Below are positions 50,737-61,831 of a stretch of 64,000 bases of DNA, in pieces. The first letter of the stretch is position 1. The number at the start of each line of letters is the position of its first letter. A program made the translations under genes and the position numbers. Location of the stretch: NCBI GenBank assembly GCA_964007475.1, contig OZ023274.1, positions 35,549,816-35,613,815 on the forward strand, written 5' to 3'. The notes beneath the pieces are model-generated. The model worked only from the letters and a program-made list of their open reading frames with translations. It made no database searches and had not been told where the DNA came from. The stretch is from Hybos culiciformis. Taxonomy: Eukaryota > Arthropoda > Insecta > Diptera > Hybotidae.

Positions 50737-52350
50737 TCACTTGTGAATTTTTGTTTAAAAGAATTATTTTATTCACGAGTGATTCTCCGAGTGATTCTCT
50801 TAATTAAAAGCGGGAAAAAAATTCTTAAAAGTATAAAGTATTTTATTTTCAGTTTGAAAAATATACTTAGTTAAGTACTTATTTAAAAGTAAACTCAACA
50901 AATCCAATTACTTCTTTTTTCTATCTTTGAATAAAGTTTAAAAAATTAAGTTTTAAGTAAATACATACATATTTACACAAATTTTTTATGCATATTTTTC
51001 ATTACTTACAAATTAAAAAAAAAAGAAAGACATTTACTAAGTAAGTAACTATAATTTTCTATTTAAAATGATAAAAACTTCAAAGATAAAAACAAATAAA
51101 AAAATATTTATATAGTAGTATAGTTATTGGAAATCATGGGAAAATATAAAGAAAATTAAACCGCAAATCAAAATGATTTTCGCTTTCCACCACGTCGATT
51201 TATTGACTAAAAATGCGAAATCAAATAAATGTGTTAAAAATTTTCTCGGAAAAATTTTTAGACTTATATTTTAATTTCTGCTTTTCCATATTCATTTTAA
51301 TATAAAAGTACTGGAATATTTTAAAGCTTTAGAATATAATTAAAAAAATTAAAAAAAAAAATCAATATTTTCTCGCAGAGAACGACACATCTTGATGGAA
51401 AGAAAAATATTTAAATGCTTTCAATTAAAAAAGATCGTTGAACGAAAGTACAAAATACTCTATGGGAAATTTTTTTAGACGGCAGTAATATTTAAAATAG
51501 TTAAAGAAAAAATGCATACTGTTGGTGGATAGAAGCTGGAAGTTTGTACTTATAGGCACTTGGAAGTTTCTTTTATTTATTCAGATACTTATATTCCTAA
51601 ATATAAATTGTCGTTGATAAAAACCGTGGAAAAAACATAATCTATTATAACAAGAAAGAAAGAAGGCTCTAAGTTTTTTCAAACCGAAACATTAGTAAGT
51701 ATATAATGAAAAATGGTTTTTCTCAGTTTTTCCTATTTGATTTTCAGTAGGATTTGAAAAATAAAAAGGGAAAATATTTATATAATTTCACATATGTAAG
51801 TAATTTTATACAACATAATACATATGTATTCGTATATAGAGGAAAATAAAATAGAAATTATATTTTCTTTTAATTGCTATATTTAGAAAGTTTATGAAAC
51901 CGCTGATTTGAAAACAACAAACATTTTTAAAAACAATTGATATGTATTTATAATAAATATATAAATGAAGTCAGTTTATTTATTTTCTAATAAAATCTAT
52001 ATGTATTATATTATATTCATATGCTTATAATTTTACAATAAATCGATTTTGGAAACTAGACATATATTTCCGGTATACATATAACTTATATTATTTAAGT
52101 AGGTAAGTATATTATGCAATTTTATTGATAAATATCATTATATGTTAGCAGGTAGGTGCAGTTTATTTGCAAAAATAACTATCAATATAGAAACTGCAGA
52201 ATTTTAATGTGGAAAAGAATTTATACATATTACACATATAAGAATATCCAAAAAACAGAATTAGAGACTTCGATTGACTGAATTAATTGAATTCAAGATC
52301 AGTAGTAAGAATCTATTGATTTTTGACGTTTTCTAATTTAATAAGTATGG

Positions 52351-52370
52351 TATATATATATATATATATA
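52351..52370. repeat. (TA)10 microsatellite
   Basis: Uninterrupted TA dinucleotides. Confidence 0.85.
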
Positions 52371-53291
52371 CTTATATATTTACAAGTGTGTTTCGAAGTA
52401 AAGACAAAACTTCGAATTTCAAGCTTCATAAATATTTTATTTAATTATTTAAATTTTCAAATCAAAAAAAAATAATATTTTTTACAAAATTTTAGTATAT
52501 TTTGAATATTTAAATTAAATTATGCAAAAGAAGTCGAAAAAAAAATCGAGAATAAAATTAAAAGTTTTTCTTTTCAGAGTTTTTTTTTTATTCCAAAGTT
52601 TTCACAAAGCTTTAACTCAAAGTGGGAGAATTATATTCATTTTATATTTTTTGATTGTTTTAACATGTTTTATAACTCTCATAAAAGTTTTATTAAAAAT
52701 AAAATGAAAAAAAAAATTATTATATTTTTTATTTAAATACATCATAATGTATATACTTATATGCAATATTATATTAAGTAAATATGTTATATATAAAATT
52801 TTCTTAATTTTCCGGAAAAAATAAATTCTGCAAGTTATTCGAGCCGATTCCCATAGTACACTAATGAAAAATAAATACATACTAATAATATGTTTTGATT
52901 AAAAATTTCAGAATGAGGAAATTTTAAATAAAAATAGCAATTTTTAAATAGTGCAAGAAAAGAAAATTTTCATTTTGAATAAGAACTTGAACTTCATGGC
53001 TTATATAATTTTCTTGGAAAGTGTGTGACAGTTTGAAAAATCGAAAAATGTTAAGTTTTTAATATTTATATAAGTACAATTCGGCAAGAAGCGAAGCACT
53101 AAAGTACCTGAATATATTATCATATTAAAATTGTTATCATAAAAATAAAAAAAAAACAAATTTTCTTTTTCCAGAAAAATCGTAAAAATTATAGTTATTC
53201 TACCATTACCTTAGTTATAAAATCTTTACTCTCAAAATTGTTAAATATTTAATATTAAAATCTTCTAAGTATCTTTTTCTTCTTTATTTTT

Positions 53292-53299
53292 CGAGTAAG
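53292..53299. repeat. Left 8-bp target-site duplication (CGAGTAAG)
   Basis: Identical to 53911-53918. Confidence 0.9.
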
Positions 53300-53910
53300 C
53301 AGGGCTTAATTTCTAAAAAAAAAAAGAATCGGAACGCACGGAAAAATAGTGTTTATTTATTATTTTTTATACAAAATTCTAGTTTTAAAGACTATAGCTA
53401 GAATTAATTTAAGTTTAAATATTTAATAATACGAAAAAAAAATTATAATAGATTCCATATTTTTTCCATATTTTCATCATTAGCACTCCTGGATCTCGAT
53501 TGAGAGTCTAGGGCGCTATGTTTTCCTTTGGCTAGCCAACTGCGAACATATATTTTGGGATCAAAATAAGTGAGCGGAGGACCAACAAGTTTTATAAATA
53601 GTAAATTTGAGAGTGTTTTAGTTAATAAAGACGAACGTGTTGGTGTAACTATTAAATTCATAGCTGAAAACCCCCGTTCACATTCTGCACTTGAAATTGC
53701 TATTGTTGATATTGCAAAAAAAAAAATGAGCAAATTAAAAAAAATAGCTATTTGCAAAAAAAAAAATTTCTATAATTTTTTCGTTGGTAGGAATAGGAAT
53801 TGAAAAATTTTTTCTTATTTCATAAGAAAAAATTTCATGTATGTAATATTTAAAAAAAAAAAAAGAACCGGAACGCCGTTCCGGACAGTTCCGGTCGAAA
53901 TTAAGCCCTG
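53300..53910 (-). mobile_element. hAT element with a transposase C-terminal ORF
   Basis: Inverted ends CAGGGCTTAATTTC and GAAATTAAGCCCTG are perfect over 14 bp and flanked by the 8-bp duplication CGAGTAAG (53292-53299 and 53911-53918). Subterminal CCGGAACG motifs occur at both sides. The minus-strand ORF inside it is the transposase dimerisation region, so the element is an internally deleted, non-autonomous derivative. The intact ends and duplication suggest it is younger than the other hAT copies here. Confidence 0.92.
53443..53757 (-). pseudogene. hAT transposase C-terminal fragment
   Basis: The 104-residue frame contains ISSAECERGFSAMNLIVTPT, then RSSLLTKTLSNLLFIKLVGP, then a basic tail with a SRSRS stretch. 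S-A-E/D-CERGFS-x-MN is the signature of the hAT dimerisation domain, and the following R..L....L..L..I block also fits. The N-terminal residues read from poly-A/T DNA and are not real transposase. It lacks the BED finger and the catalytic core, so it cannot be a functional transposase. Confidence 0.8.
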
Positions 53911-53918
53911 CGAGTAAG
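53911..53918. repeat. Right 8-bp target-site duplication (CGAGTAAG)
   Basis: Identical to 53292-53299. Confidence 0.9.
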
Positions 53919-54063
53919 TATCGTATAACGTATCAATTTGCAGACTAATGACTTAAGGTGGCAATGTGCGGGGCGAATTCTTATGAATTCTTTTTTAGTA
54001 CCTATACTTACTAAAATTGCAGCATCTAACTTATATTACATAAGAAATGCATTTTTTAAAAAG

Positions 54064-54099
54064 TGGCGGTGCTAACTTGTTAACTTGTTAACACCGCCA
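54064..54099. repeat. Hairpin TGGCGGTG...CACCGCCA
   Basis: TGGCGGTGCTAAC pairs with GTTAACACCGCCA (one mismatch) around TTGTTAACTT. It is GC-rich for this region. It could be a tiny MITE or two abutting transposon ends. Confidence 0.6.
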
Positions 54100-56222
54100 A
54101 ATAAAACCTTGATTTCCAGCTGAAATAAAGAACACCTAATTTTTAAGTTCAGCACCTAAATAGCACCTAATTAACACATATTTTTGGAATATACTAATTA
54201 ATCATTTATAATATGACGGTGCTATCTTGACAGATTGACGATCAATTCTTGTAGTGAAAGCATTAGTATTGAAATTTGGTAAAAATCTCGATAAAATACA
54301 AATGGGAATGAAAATATAACCAAATTAAAAGATATTAAGTAGTTACTTAAGATAATTCTTCGAATTAAGAATAAATAACCCTTAACTTACTATAAACGTA
54401 AGGAATACAACGAGTGAACGTTTTAGTTTGATTAAATATCATAGTGTACCTATTGTATATTATACTATTTTTATACTAATTTATTTTTTTTATGGACAAA
54501 ATATTTCATATGTACATATTTTCAAGATAAATTTAGAAGATTTTTTATTAACATTGACTTTTTTCATGTGTGGTTTTATTATGGACCATGTATTTAAAAT
54601 ATATAGTAAGTATATACCTCATATTATAATTTAATTGTACATGATTATGTTGTTTAATCAACAGCAGCTAAATAAACTCATGCCAAAATAATTAACGCAT
54701 AAAAGAAATTACTTATAAGTATCTTTAAATTTTAATAAGTTATGCTTATACATTAAGTATACTTATGTAGTTATGAATAAAAATTTTATGTAAAAATAAA
54801 AAATTGAAATAAGTTTGTGTAAATAAAATTTATTCATTGTGAAAAATTGCAAAAAATTGGTCTTAGTTTGGCTTTGATTGTAGGGTTACTACAATCTAGC
54901 CTGAAGTGATTTTTTGATATGTTAGAGAGTATATAACTGGCTCCAGGGTAGGTTAGGCGGATTTTTTAAATTTTGAGTTTTTTGGCCCAAACGAGCCTTT
55001 AAAAAACTTGAACACATTTGCTTGGATTCTGAAGTAAAGGAAAAAGATAATAGAAAATCTCAAACGCATAAATAAAGCTAAATAGGGCTGGTGACGTGAA
55101 ATTTTGAATTTCTTTAATTTCCTAAACAATTTTTAATTAATTTCATTTATTTCTAATAATTTTTTAATTTTTTTGATAAATTACAGTTTCTGCACAGAAA
55201 TCAAATTCAAATATAGTTTTGTGATTTTCTGGTAGAGGTGTTTTTCGTACAATTTTTGTCGCATTTTTCACGGCTCTTAAACGATTAAATATTGTTATCC
55301 AAACATGTGCATAAATGAATGAGTAAAAAATAATAACTTTTTCAAAATCCTAAATAAAATCGAAAAATTTTAATTTGGTTTACAGATAGTAAAAGGATCA
55401 GTGAAGAACTGAAATAATAAATATTTAATACATAATCGAGTTCATAACTTATATAAGTATTTAACATTTAAGTATACCACGAAAGGAAAAGAAGGTTTTA
55501 ATCCCTGAATGTCATATTGTATAAGAAAAAAACGTCATAATGTCTACAGCCTTTATGTAATTTTTTCGTACACATTATGAAGTTTTAAAAACGATATAGG
55601 CATTAGACGTTTTGCTCGCATACATTATTGTCGTAGACCTTATAGAACAGTGTCCCTGAGAATAAGCATTATTTGTACTTAAGTGAAATTTAAAAATTTT
55701 CGTTGATGGACATAAAAAATATTGACACTTTTAGGGTAAATGAAACGATGCTTTTGTTTAAATCAATTTGGTATCGAGTTAAAAATTCCAAATAATTATT
55801 TTATTTTTTCATCAACCATTTCGTAGTGTTAATCACAATAAATTTATCGCCCAATTAGGTCAACAAAACGTATATGTTCTCAAAATCAGTAGTTGGTCAT
55901 AGAATATTATAATCTAATGCGCCATATCTAATCATCATAACTACTTAGTTAAGTAAAATCAGTTTTGCTGGTCATAACTTCAAAACCTCAATGAAAACAA
56001 TGATTTTTTTTTAACATTTAAGTACGTAAAGTAATCTGTCAAAATGTGAACTTTACATATTTTGACACGTAATATTTTAATTTATTATCAGATTACTTTT
56101 ATGTAAATATAATTAGGTAACCTTGTTTATGAATATTATTATTAATATAATCATTAATCTGTTCTATTATGTACATTAAAATTTAATTTGATGCACTTGA
56201 AAAAAAAAAATTAGACATACCC

Positions 56223-56246
56223 CCTGGGTGTAAGCCTGGGTGTAAG
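56223..56246. repeat. 12-bp tandem duplication
   Basis: CCTGGGTGTAAG twice, head to tail, without mismatch. Confidence 0.85.
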
Positions 56247-56359
56247 CAATAAATATGAAATATTATTACGACCGATTAGAACTACGGAAAAAGTTTACAC
56301 TCGATATTGTATACCTACTTAAGTCATTTTGAAAGCTGAATTTTAGTTTACTATACTAA

Positions 56360-56490
56360 TACATTGTTTTTTCCCGGAATTGTCAAATTCTTTCCATTTC
56401 TCAAGTATGAAAAGCACATTTACAGAAGTGGAAATTCCAATTTTTTTTCCAGAAATATTTTTAGGGGCGAACAAGGTATTATTACACTTA
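56360..56490. repeat. Degraded copy of the TTGTTCGCA MITE family
   Basis: It ends GGGGCGAACAAGGTATTA and inside carries GAAGTGGAAATTCC and TTTTTCCAGAAATATTTTT, resembling the right half of the 37033-37411 element. The left end is eroded (TTTTTTCCCGGAATTG). Confidence 0.4.
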
Positions 56491-58004
56491 CCTACTTAAA
56501 AAATTATTATTCTTAGGATTTTATTAAAGAATGAAGTCCTAATACCTCGCCAAATACATATCATACTTAACTAGTCAAAATTTTTCTAATTTTAAGACAT
56601 TTGAAACTCTTAATTACTTATGAAGCAAACTTTCAACAGGTAAGAATTATCACAGCTGAACTTTATTGGTATGTACAGAAGAGTCCTTTTTTAGTTTCGA
56701 ACGAAAAAAATAAAAAAATTGTAGGTACCTACGTAATGAATTTTTTGATTTATGTTTTCTTAATTTAATACTAAATTTAAATTTACTTTTTTTGCCATCA
56801 ATCTTTTGCCGGTGTGCCGGAGGATTTTTATTGCAATTTATAGTTAGTTCATTGTATATAGTAATTGGAATTTAGTTCATTATGAATTTTATTTATTGCT
56901 CTTTAATTTTTTGTTTATTGTTTATTTTTTTGTAAAGCAAATATTATAAACAAAAATTTTTTATTCATTTTATAGAAAATATATTATTATGGTACCTAAT
57001 CATCGTAAGTATGTTCTTGTAAATATTCTGTAAGATCAAATTGGACTATTATGAAATATAATGTCTGTTCATTGTAAAATATTCAAAATACTTACTAAGT
57101 AAGTACTTAAATAAAATAAAAAATGAACTAAAAATACTTGTACATACTTAATACTGAAAAAAACAAAACCGCATAAAATTAGTGATATATTGCGGTATTA
57201 ATTAACAAAGCTACATATTATTTTAACATTTAACATTGATTCCTTGAGTATAAAATTGTATATTATAGGTGGCGGTAAGTATGTGTACCTAAGTAGTAAC
57301 TTACATTTATATTATTTAATAAAGTTAATACCGATTAGGTATTTACCTTGCAAAAAATTAAACATATTTAAGAAATTTATTAAAGCATAAAAAAATTGAT
57401 AAAAATTAAAATTAAGTATAGTTACTTTTACTTATATCTACTACTATAATAATTCAGAAAGATAGGTAAGTATGTAAGCATATTATGATAGGCTCACGAA
57501 AAAGATAATGTGCTAGCAGAAATAACTTTCGACTGCTGTGTAAGTGAAACTAACTTATTAGGTATATACAGAACCTTTGAAAATTAACTTGGTAAAAGAA
57601 AAGTGAATGGAAAATTTATTAAGAAATTAAAAAAAAATCTCGTTTAAAAAATGCCTAAATGTCTAAAAAAACATAAACTTATAGCACACTTAATGTTGAA
57701 ATTGTATATTTTTCATTAATTCAAACTGAAAAATCGTTTTAGGGGGCTGAGATCTAGGTAAGTACTTTAGTAGTATTAGTAATTATTATGAATAGAATTA
57801 TTATTATAGAATATTTATAAGGCGTCTATTAACAGATGAAGAACACTTAAAATATACTTATTGGGTAGGTATAATACAGTTCTTATTTAGCTCACCTTGT
57901 TTTGAATATAAACAAAGTACTTACTTATATCTAATTAATAAAAAAAAAAAATCTTTTTATAATAAACTAAACAAAAATATTTAGAAAATTAATTAATTAC
58001 TTAC

Positions 58005-58039
58005 CATAATTTTCCATTTGTTTTGATTGGGTTTTCCAT
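58005..58039 (-). CDS. Proposed first coding exon of gene B (MENPIKTNGKL...)
   Basis: On the minus strand an ATG at 58037-58039 opens MENPIKTNGKL and runs into an excellent donor, TTATG|GTAAGTAAT. The exon leaves two codon bases, which the 34-nt exon at 30079-30112 completes (one base), giving a continuous frame to the stop at 9436 and a predicted 1,804-residue protein. Upstream on the minus strand lies a long T/A-rich stretch and a less AT-rich patch near 58720-58775 that may be the 5' end of the transcript. The implied first intron is about 27.9 kb. Short exons are easy to find by chance in such DNA, so this is a hypothesis. Confidence 0.4.
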
Positions 58040-58800
58040 AAATATAGTTTTTTTTTGTTTTTTTTTTTTTCTTTGATCAACAATAAAAATTTTCCATTTC
58101 CAATTTTTATATTTATTTATTTAGGTAGGTATTTGTTTTTTTTAACGTAATTTCTTTTGCTTTTGCGTTCTATATATCCTTGCGTTGTCTCGACGTTTTA
58201 TATTTTTTTTTTTTTTTTTTTTTTTTACATAAAATCCCTTTTTCTTTCTTTGTTCTTCGACGACAAGAAAAGAAAAAAATTCTTAGCTTTTATTTATTTA
58301 TTTATTTTTTTTTTTGTTAAAAAGTTATTGAACTAGGTATCTATTCACTTTTTTTTTTTTTCTTTTTCTCATTACATTTTTTTTTTTTTGCTATTAATTT
58401 TTATCAAAACAAGAAAAAAAAACTTACAATGACACTTTCTTATCTTTTCATTGACAAAAGACAAGAAAAAAAAAAAAAAAAACAAATAAAAAAATTATAT
58501 AGGCATAAAAACAGAGAAATTTCACCAATAAAATAAAATAAAAAAAAAAAAAAAAGCAGTCAAAATTTATTCATAAAACTTTCTTATTTTGAATTTATAT
58601 TTTAAATTTAAATTAAAAAAAAAATAAATAATAATAATACTGATTTTTTACAATTTAAAAATTGAAAACTTAAAATAGAGTTATACGATTAACAATATCC
58701 AATTCCTTTGTTTCAAAAACTGTCTACCAGCGATCCGACTGCAACAACAGCAGCAGCCTGTTTGATACCGTAGTCAATCTACTATCAAAAAATCAATTCT
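58040..58800 (-). promoter_or_regulatory. Possible 5' UTR and promoter region of gene B
   Basis: Just upstream (minus sense) of the proposed ATG exon lie several hundred bases of T/A homopolymer-rich DNA. Beyond it is a less AT-rich patch at about 58720-58775 that reads on the minus strand GGCTGCTGCTGTTGTTGCAG followed by TCGGATCGCTGG. Such a patch at the end of a long AT-rich leader would suit a transcription start region. No TATA box or initiator was securely identified, and 58200-58225 and 58466-58484 are simply long homopolymers. Confidence 0.25.
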
Positions 58801-59787
58801 TAATATCGATCGACAATATAAACTACGACTAACCTATACCTATGAAAATTTAGCCAAATTTCGTATGATATTCTTAAAATATAGGTACCTACCTTACAAA
58901 AATAAAATTTTAACCAAAAATTGTGGGAAAAATTATTTAATTTGAGTTCTTGAGCTTTTTTTTAAGGCTTTTAAGTTCCGATTTTTTGCTCAGGAATTTT
59001 GTAGTTCCGTTGATAGGTAGATGACAAAAATAACGAAAAGAAATTTGAGCTCATTCAAAAAAAAAAGGATCATTAATTTGTTCTGTTCCAAAAATTGTTG
59101 TCGAATAATTGTATTTTTAAATTAATAAAATGAATTTTTTTTTTTTATTAAATCCAGAAAAACTAGAAAAACTTACCTACCTTTTAATAAAAAAAAAAAC
59201 AAAAAAAAATTTTTTTTTAGTAAATTTCACTTAAATTTATTGTTTATTTTTAAGTTTTTAATTTTTTCTAAGTACCTATATTGCGAACCTGCGTTTTTTC
59301 GATAAATTTTTTCAAAAATAAGTTTATTTTTATTATTTTTTTTATTTAATATAGTTTTTTTTTTTTTTTAATAAACTTCTTCTTTTTTTTTATACCTAAT
59401 AATATAATAATAAAATGCAAATCGCAACAGAAAAGTTGCTGGTTTTTTTTAATTTTAACACAAAATTTTAAGATAATTTTTTGACACTTCTTTAATTTTT
59501 TTTTTGTATTTTGGGGAATTTTTTCTACAATGTGAATGGGATATTTTTTTTGTTGTGATTTTATTTTAGATATTAGATATTTGGTTTGTAGGAGTATAGA
59601 GTAAACTATTTCAAATGATAATTAAGGATTGGGTTTTCTTTGATTTTTTGTATTAAAATTAAATTCCTTCTAAATGAATTAGCACAAAAAAAAGGTAAGC
59701 ATGTAGAAATATTTGCTATATTTATACATGAGCATGTATTTTTATAAATATTTAATTTTTCCAATCAACATAAATAAAAATTAAAGG
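58801..59787. other. AT-rich intergenic stretch
   Basis: Poly-A/T runs dominate. An open plus frame ending at AAAAAAAAG|GTAAGC near 59696 was considered and not accepted as an exon. Confidence 0.45.
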
Positions 59788-59789
59788 TA

Positions 59790-60001
59790 CTTTTCCGTTA
59801 GCCGGGCGCTTTTTGCGGCGCAAAAAAATTTTACGGCGCACATGTATGGCGCGAAAAATGTTAGTGAAAACTTATGGTAATTTAAAATGAATAGTTTTTT
59901 CGTGTATCGGGGGGCGGCAGTTTTCACTAACATTTTTGGCGCCGTAAATTTGCGCCGTAAATTTTTTTTGCGCCGCAAAAAGCGCCCGGCTAACAGAAAA
60001 A
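59790..60001. mobile_element. GC-rich palindromic MITE with TA target duplication
   Basis: Arms of about 85 bp run CTTTTCCGTTAGCCGGGCGC...GCGGCGCAAAAA...ATGTTAGTGAAAACT and return as the reverse complement to ...GCGCCCGGCTAACAGAAAAA. TA lies at both flanks (59788-59789 and 60002-60003), as for Tc1/mariner-type insertions. The arms are strikingly GC-rich for this locus and nearly identical, so insertion was probably recent. The short loop has no ORF; the minus ORF across it is just the palindrome read through. Confidence 0.85.
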
Positions 60002-60003
60002 TA

Positions 60004-60591
60004 CCTAAAAATTAAATATTAAAAGTGATAGCTACAATTAATTTATTAAAAAGGAAAAGATAAAACTTTTTTCTACTAATTCCAGAGTCGGCCTCATTTA
60101 ATTTCATGTAGGGTATGGTTTTATCTAAAATAGTTCAGTCCTTCTCACAAAATCACCATCACAACAATGTTTTATAATAAAATTTACCGTATTAAATTTT
60201 TTTTATATTTGAAACTATTGTTCGAAATCGTCTCAGATTTCATTACTTCCTATTCATGCATGCTTTTTTCATAATTTTAAAATATCCCTTAATTTTTATG
60301 GTCTACTTTTATTTGCTTTAGTTTTATAAAAAAAAATGATGATATCAATTAATAACACTCGATTTTCTGCTTTTATTACTTTGTTTAGCAAAACAAGATT
60401 ACATTACAAACTAGAAAAATTAAAGCAGGTTATCCCTCAATTGAAAATTTCGGTTCACAATTTGTTGTTTTTTTTTTTGTAAAACTTCTAAATAAAAATT
60501 AGTGAATAAAATTTAATCAAATATAATATTAAAAAAATACTTAATCCCAACAAAAAAATTCTTTCAAAGAGATTGTTAAGATGCATAGGCA
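60004..60591. other. Intergenic stretch, nothing seen
   Basis: AT-rich with no ORF or repeat between two transposons. Confidence 0.5.
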
Positions 60592-60599
60592 TACCCATG
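60592..60599. repeat. Left 8-bp target-site duplication (TACCCATG)
   Basis: Identical to 61240-61247. Confidence 0.85.
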
Positions 60600-61239
60600 T
60601 AGGGTTGCCATTTCTACCCCTTTGAGGGGTAGACTACCCTTTTTCGTCATGATTTACATAGATATACCCCTTTACGAAAATCGCTAAAGGGGCAGACAAA
60701 AATACCCCTTTTCTGAAAATACGATAAGTGTCTTATATATGCGAACAGATTTCTGTTAATTTATGACACCAAATTCCACAAGAAATGTAAAACTTACTAA
60801 AACTTTACAACGAAATGCGAACTCTACTACAAATACTGTTACTGATTTGCCAATGCTAAGGTTAATGTAGTGTATTTTTTTACAAAAACTGAAATTTCCG
60901 AATAATTAAAAAACAATTCGAGGCAACGAAAAATATATATTTGAATTATTTTTTATTAATATTAATGTTTATCTACTTAAAGCTTTGAAATTTGGCCTTT
61001 TTTGTTATTTTATGTTTGTGTTAATTATTATTTGCAATTTATTTTTAAAATAATACTAATAATAGAACTTTTGTAAAAGAATGTTTTATTTATCATATGT
61101 AAATATATTTTCAGGTAATTGTAAGTAACCGTGCTTTGTACAAATGTGAAAAAAAAAATTAATTCATATTTTTTTAATTTTTTTTCTCAATATTCAATTC
61201 TATCTACCCCTTTTTTTGAAAAAAAATCTGGCAACCCTA
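60600..61239. mobile_element. Non-autonomous hAT-like element (TAGGGTTGCCA ends)
   Basis: TAGGGTTGCCA at 60600 is matched by TGGCAACCCTA ending at 61239, with TACCCATG duplicated at 60592-60599 and 61240-61247 (8 bp, perfect). The subterminal motif TCTACCCCTTT is present on both sides (inverted), and the left end has CCCCTTTGAGGGGTAGA as a small inverted repeat. No transposase remnant is recognised in the AT-rich middle. The 8-bp duplication supports the hAT superfamily. Confidence 0.85.
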
Positions 61240-61247
61240 TACCCATG
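61240..61247. repeat. Right 8-bp target-site duplication (TACCCATG)
   Basis: Identical to 60592-60599. Confidence 0.85.
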
Positions 61248-61300
61248 CACCATAGTATAAACTTCGCAATTATATAGGAATTATATTTGAAAAATTAATA

Positions 61301-61637
61301 GTGCTTCTCCCAGGATTTTTTTGAATAAAAATATTCTGAATAAAAATATTCCTAATGTATTTTGTTAGTGTAATTTAATGTCAAAAATATTTCAAGTTGA
61401 ATTTTTTAATACATGCCCCAAGGCATGTATTAAAATATTCTGTACAAAAAAACATCATTACTGTCAAATCAAAGTTGTTTTGTTTTGAATTTTTAAAACA
61501 TTTTTTCTCTTGAAAGAAATAATAAAAAAAAGTAAAAAAAATATTCTCCGGAGAATTTGTATTTTTTTGACACTATCAAAATATTTTTATGTTAAAATAT
61601 TTTTATTCAAGAAAAATAAAAATCCTGGGAGAAGCAC
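61301..61637. mobile_element. MITE with GTGCTTCTCCCAGGATTTTT ends
   Basis: GTGCTTCTCCCAGGATTTTT at 61301 is matched perfectly in reverse by AAAAATCCTGGGAGAAGCAC ending at 61637, with TA on each side (61299-61300, 61638-61639), as in Tc1/mariner-type MITEs. Inside is a 14-bp perfect hairpin, TTTTAATACATGCC-CCAA-GGCATGTATTAAAA (61404-61435). AATAAAAATATTC motifs repeat near the ends. No coding potential. Confidence 0.8.
61404..61435. repeat. 14-bp perfect hairpin with CCAA loop
   Basis: TTTTAATACATGCC pairs exactly with GGCATGTATTAAAA inside the MITE at 61301-61637. Confidence 0.8.
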
Positions 61638-61749
61638 TAATAATAATTTATAAAAAAAAAATAGAATTTGATTTATATTCGTTGCTGTTACCATAACTAA
61701 CTGATTTATATTTTTGAAATTAATATTCTATTTTATTTTTTATTTTTAG

Positions 61750-61831
61750 AATTCAATTAACTCGAAACGGAAAACAAGCCTTAAAACAATACCCATTTGT
61801 TGGTTTATTTTATTTAGAACAAAACAACTAG
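61750..61831 (+). CDS. Possible terminal exon of an unidentified plus-strand gene
   Basis: A good acceptor (TTTTATTTTTAG) is followed by one codon base and then IQLTRNGKQALKQYPFVGLF followed by YLEQNN and TAG. The peptide is balanced and protein-like, unlike neighbouring translations, and it stops 560 bp before the thioredoxin start. It requires an upstream exon ending with two codon bases. None was found to the left, where two transposons occupy 60592-61639. It may be a real last exon of a gene whose other exons lie beyond those insertions, or chance. The family is not recognised. Confidence 0.35.

Larger units (their letters stand above)
48774..53291. other. Non-coding stretch
   Basis: AT-rich DNA with simple repeats: AC run near 49262 and (TA)10 at 52351-52370. 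One less AT-rich patch at 50465-50740 has open frames on both strands (see findings). No other gene was supported. Confidence 0.45.
53919..58004. other. Non-coding stretch (intron 1 of gene B in the proposed model)
   Basis: No exon seen. It holds a hairpin at 54064-54099, a second small hairpin (GATTGTAG/CTACAATC) near 54877-54897, a 12-bp tandem at 56223-56246 and a degraded CGAACAAGG-type MITE end near 56485. Confidence 0.45.

Noticed and set aside
53570..53803. Plus-strand 77-codon ORF
   Set aside because: Antisense to the hAT transposase fragment and extended into poly-A.
59600..59697. Plus-strand exon ending AAAG|GTAAGC upstream of the orphan terminal exon
   Set aside because: The phase does not match the acceptor at 61750 and the peptide is composition-driven.
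59781..59978. 65-codon basic ORF
   Set aside because: It is the GC-rich palindromic MITE read through.
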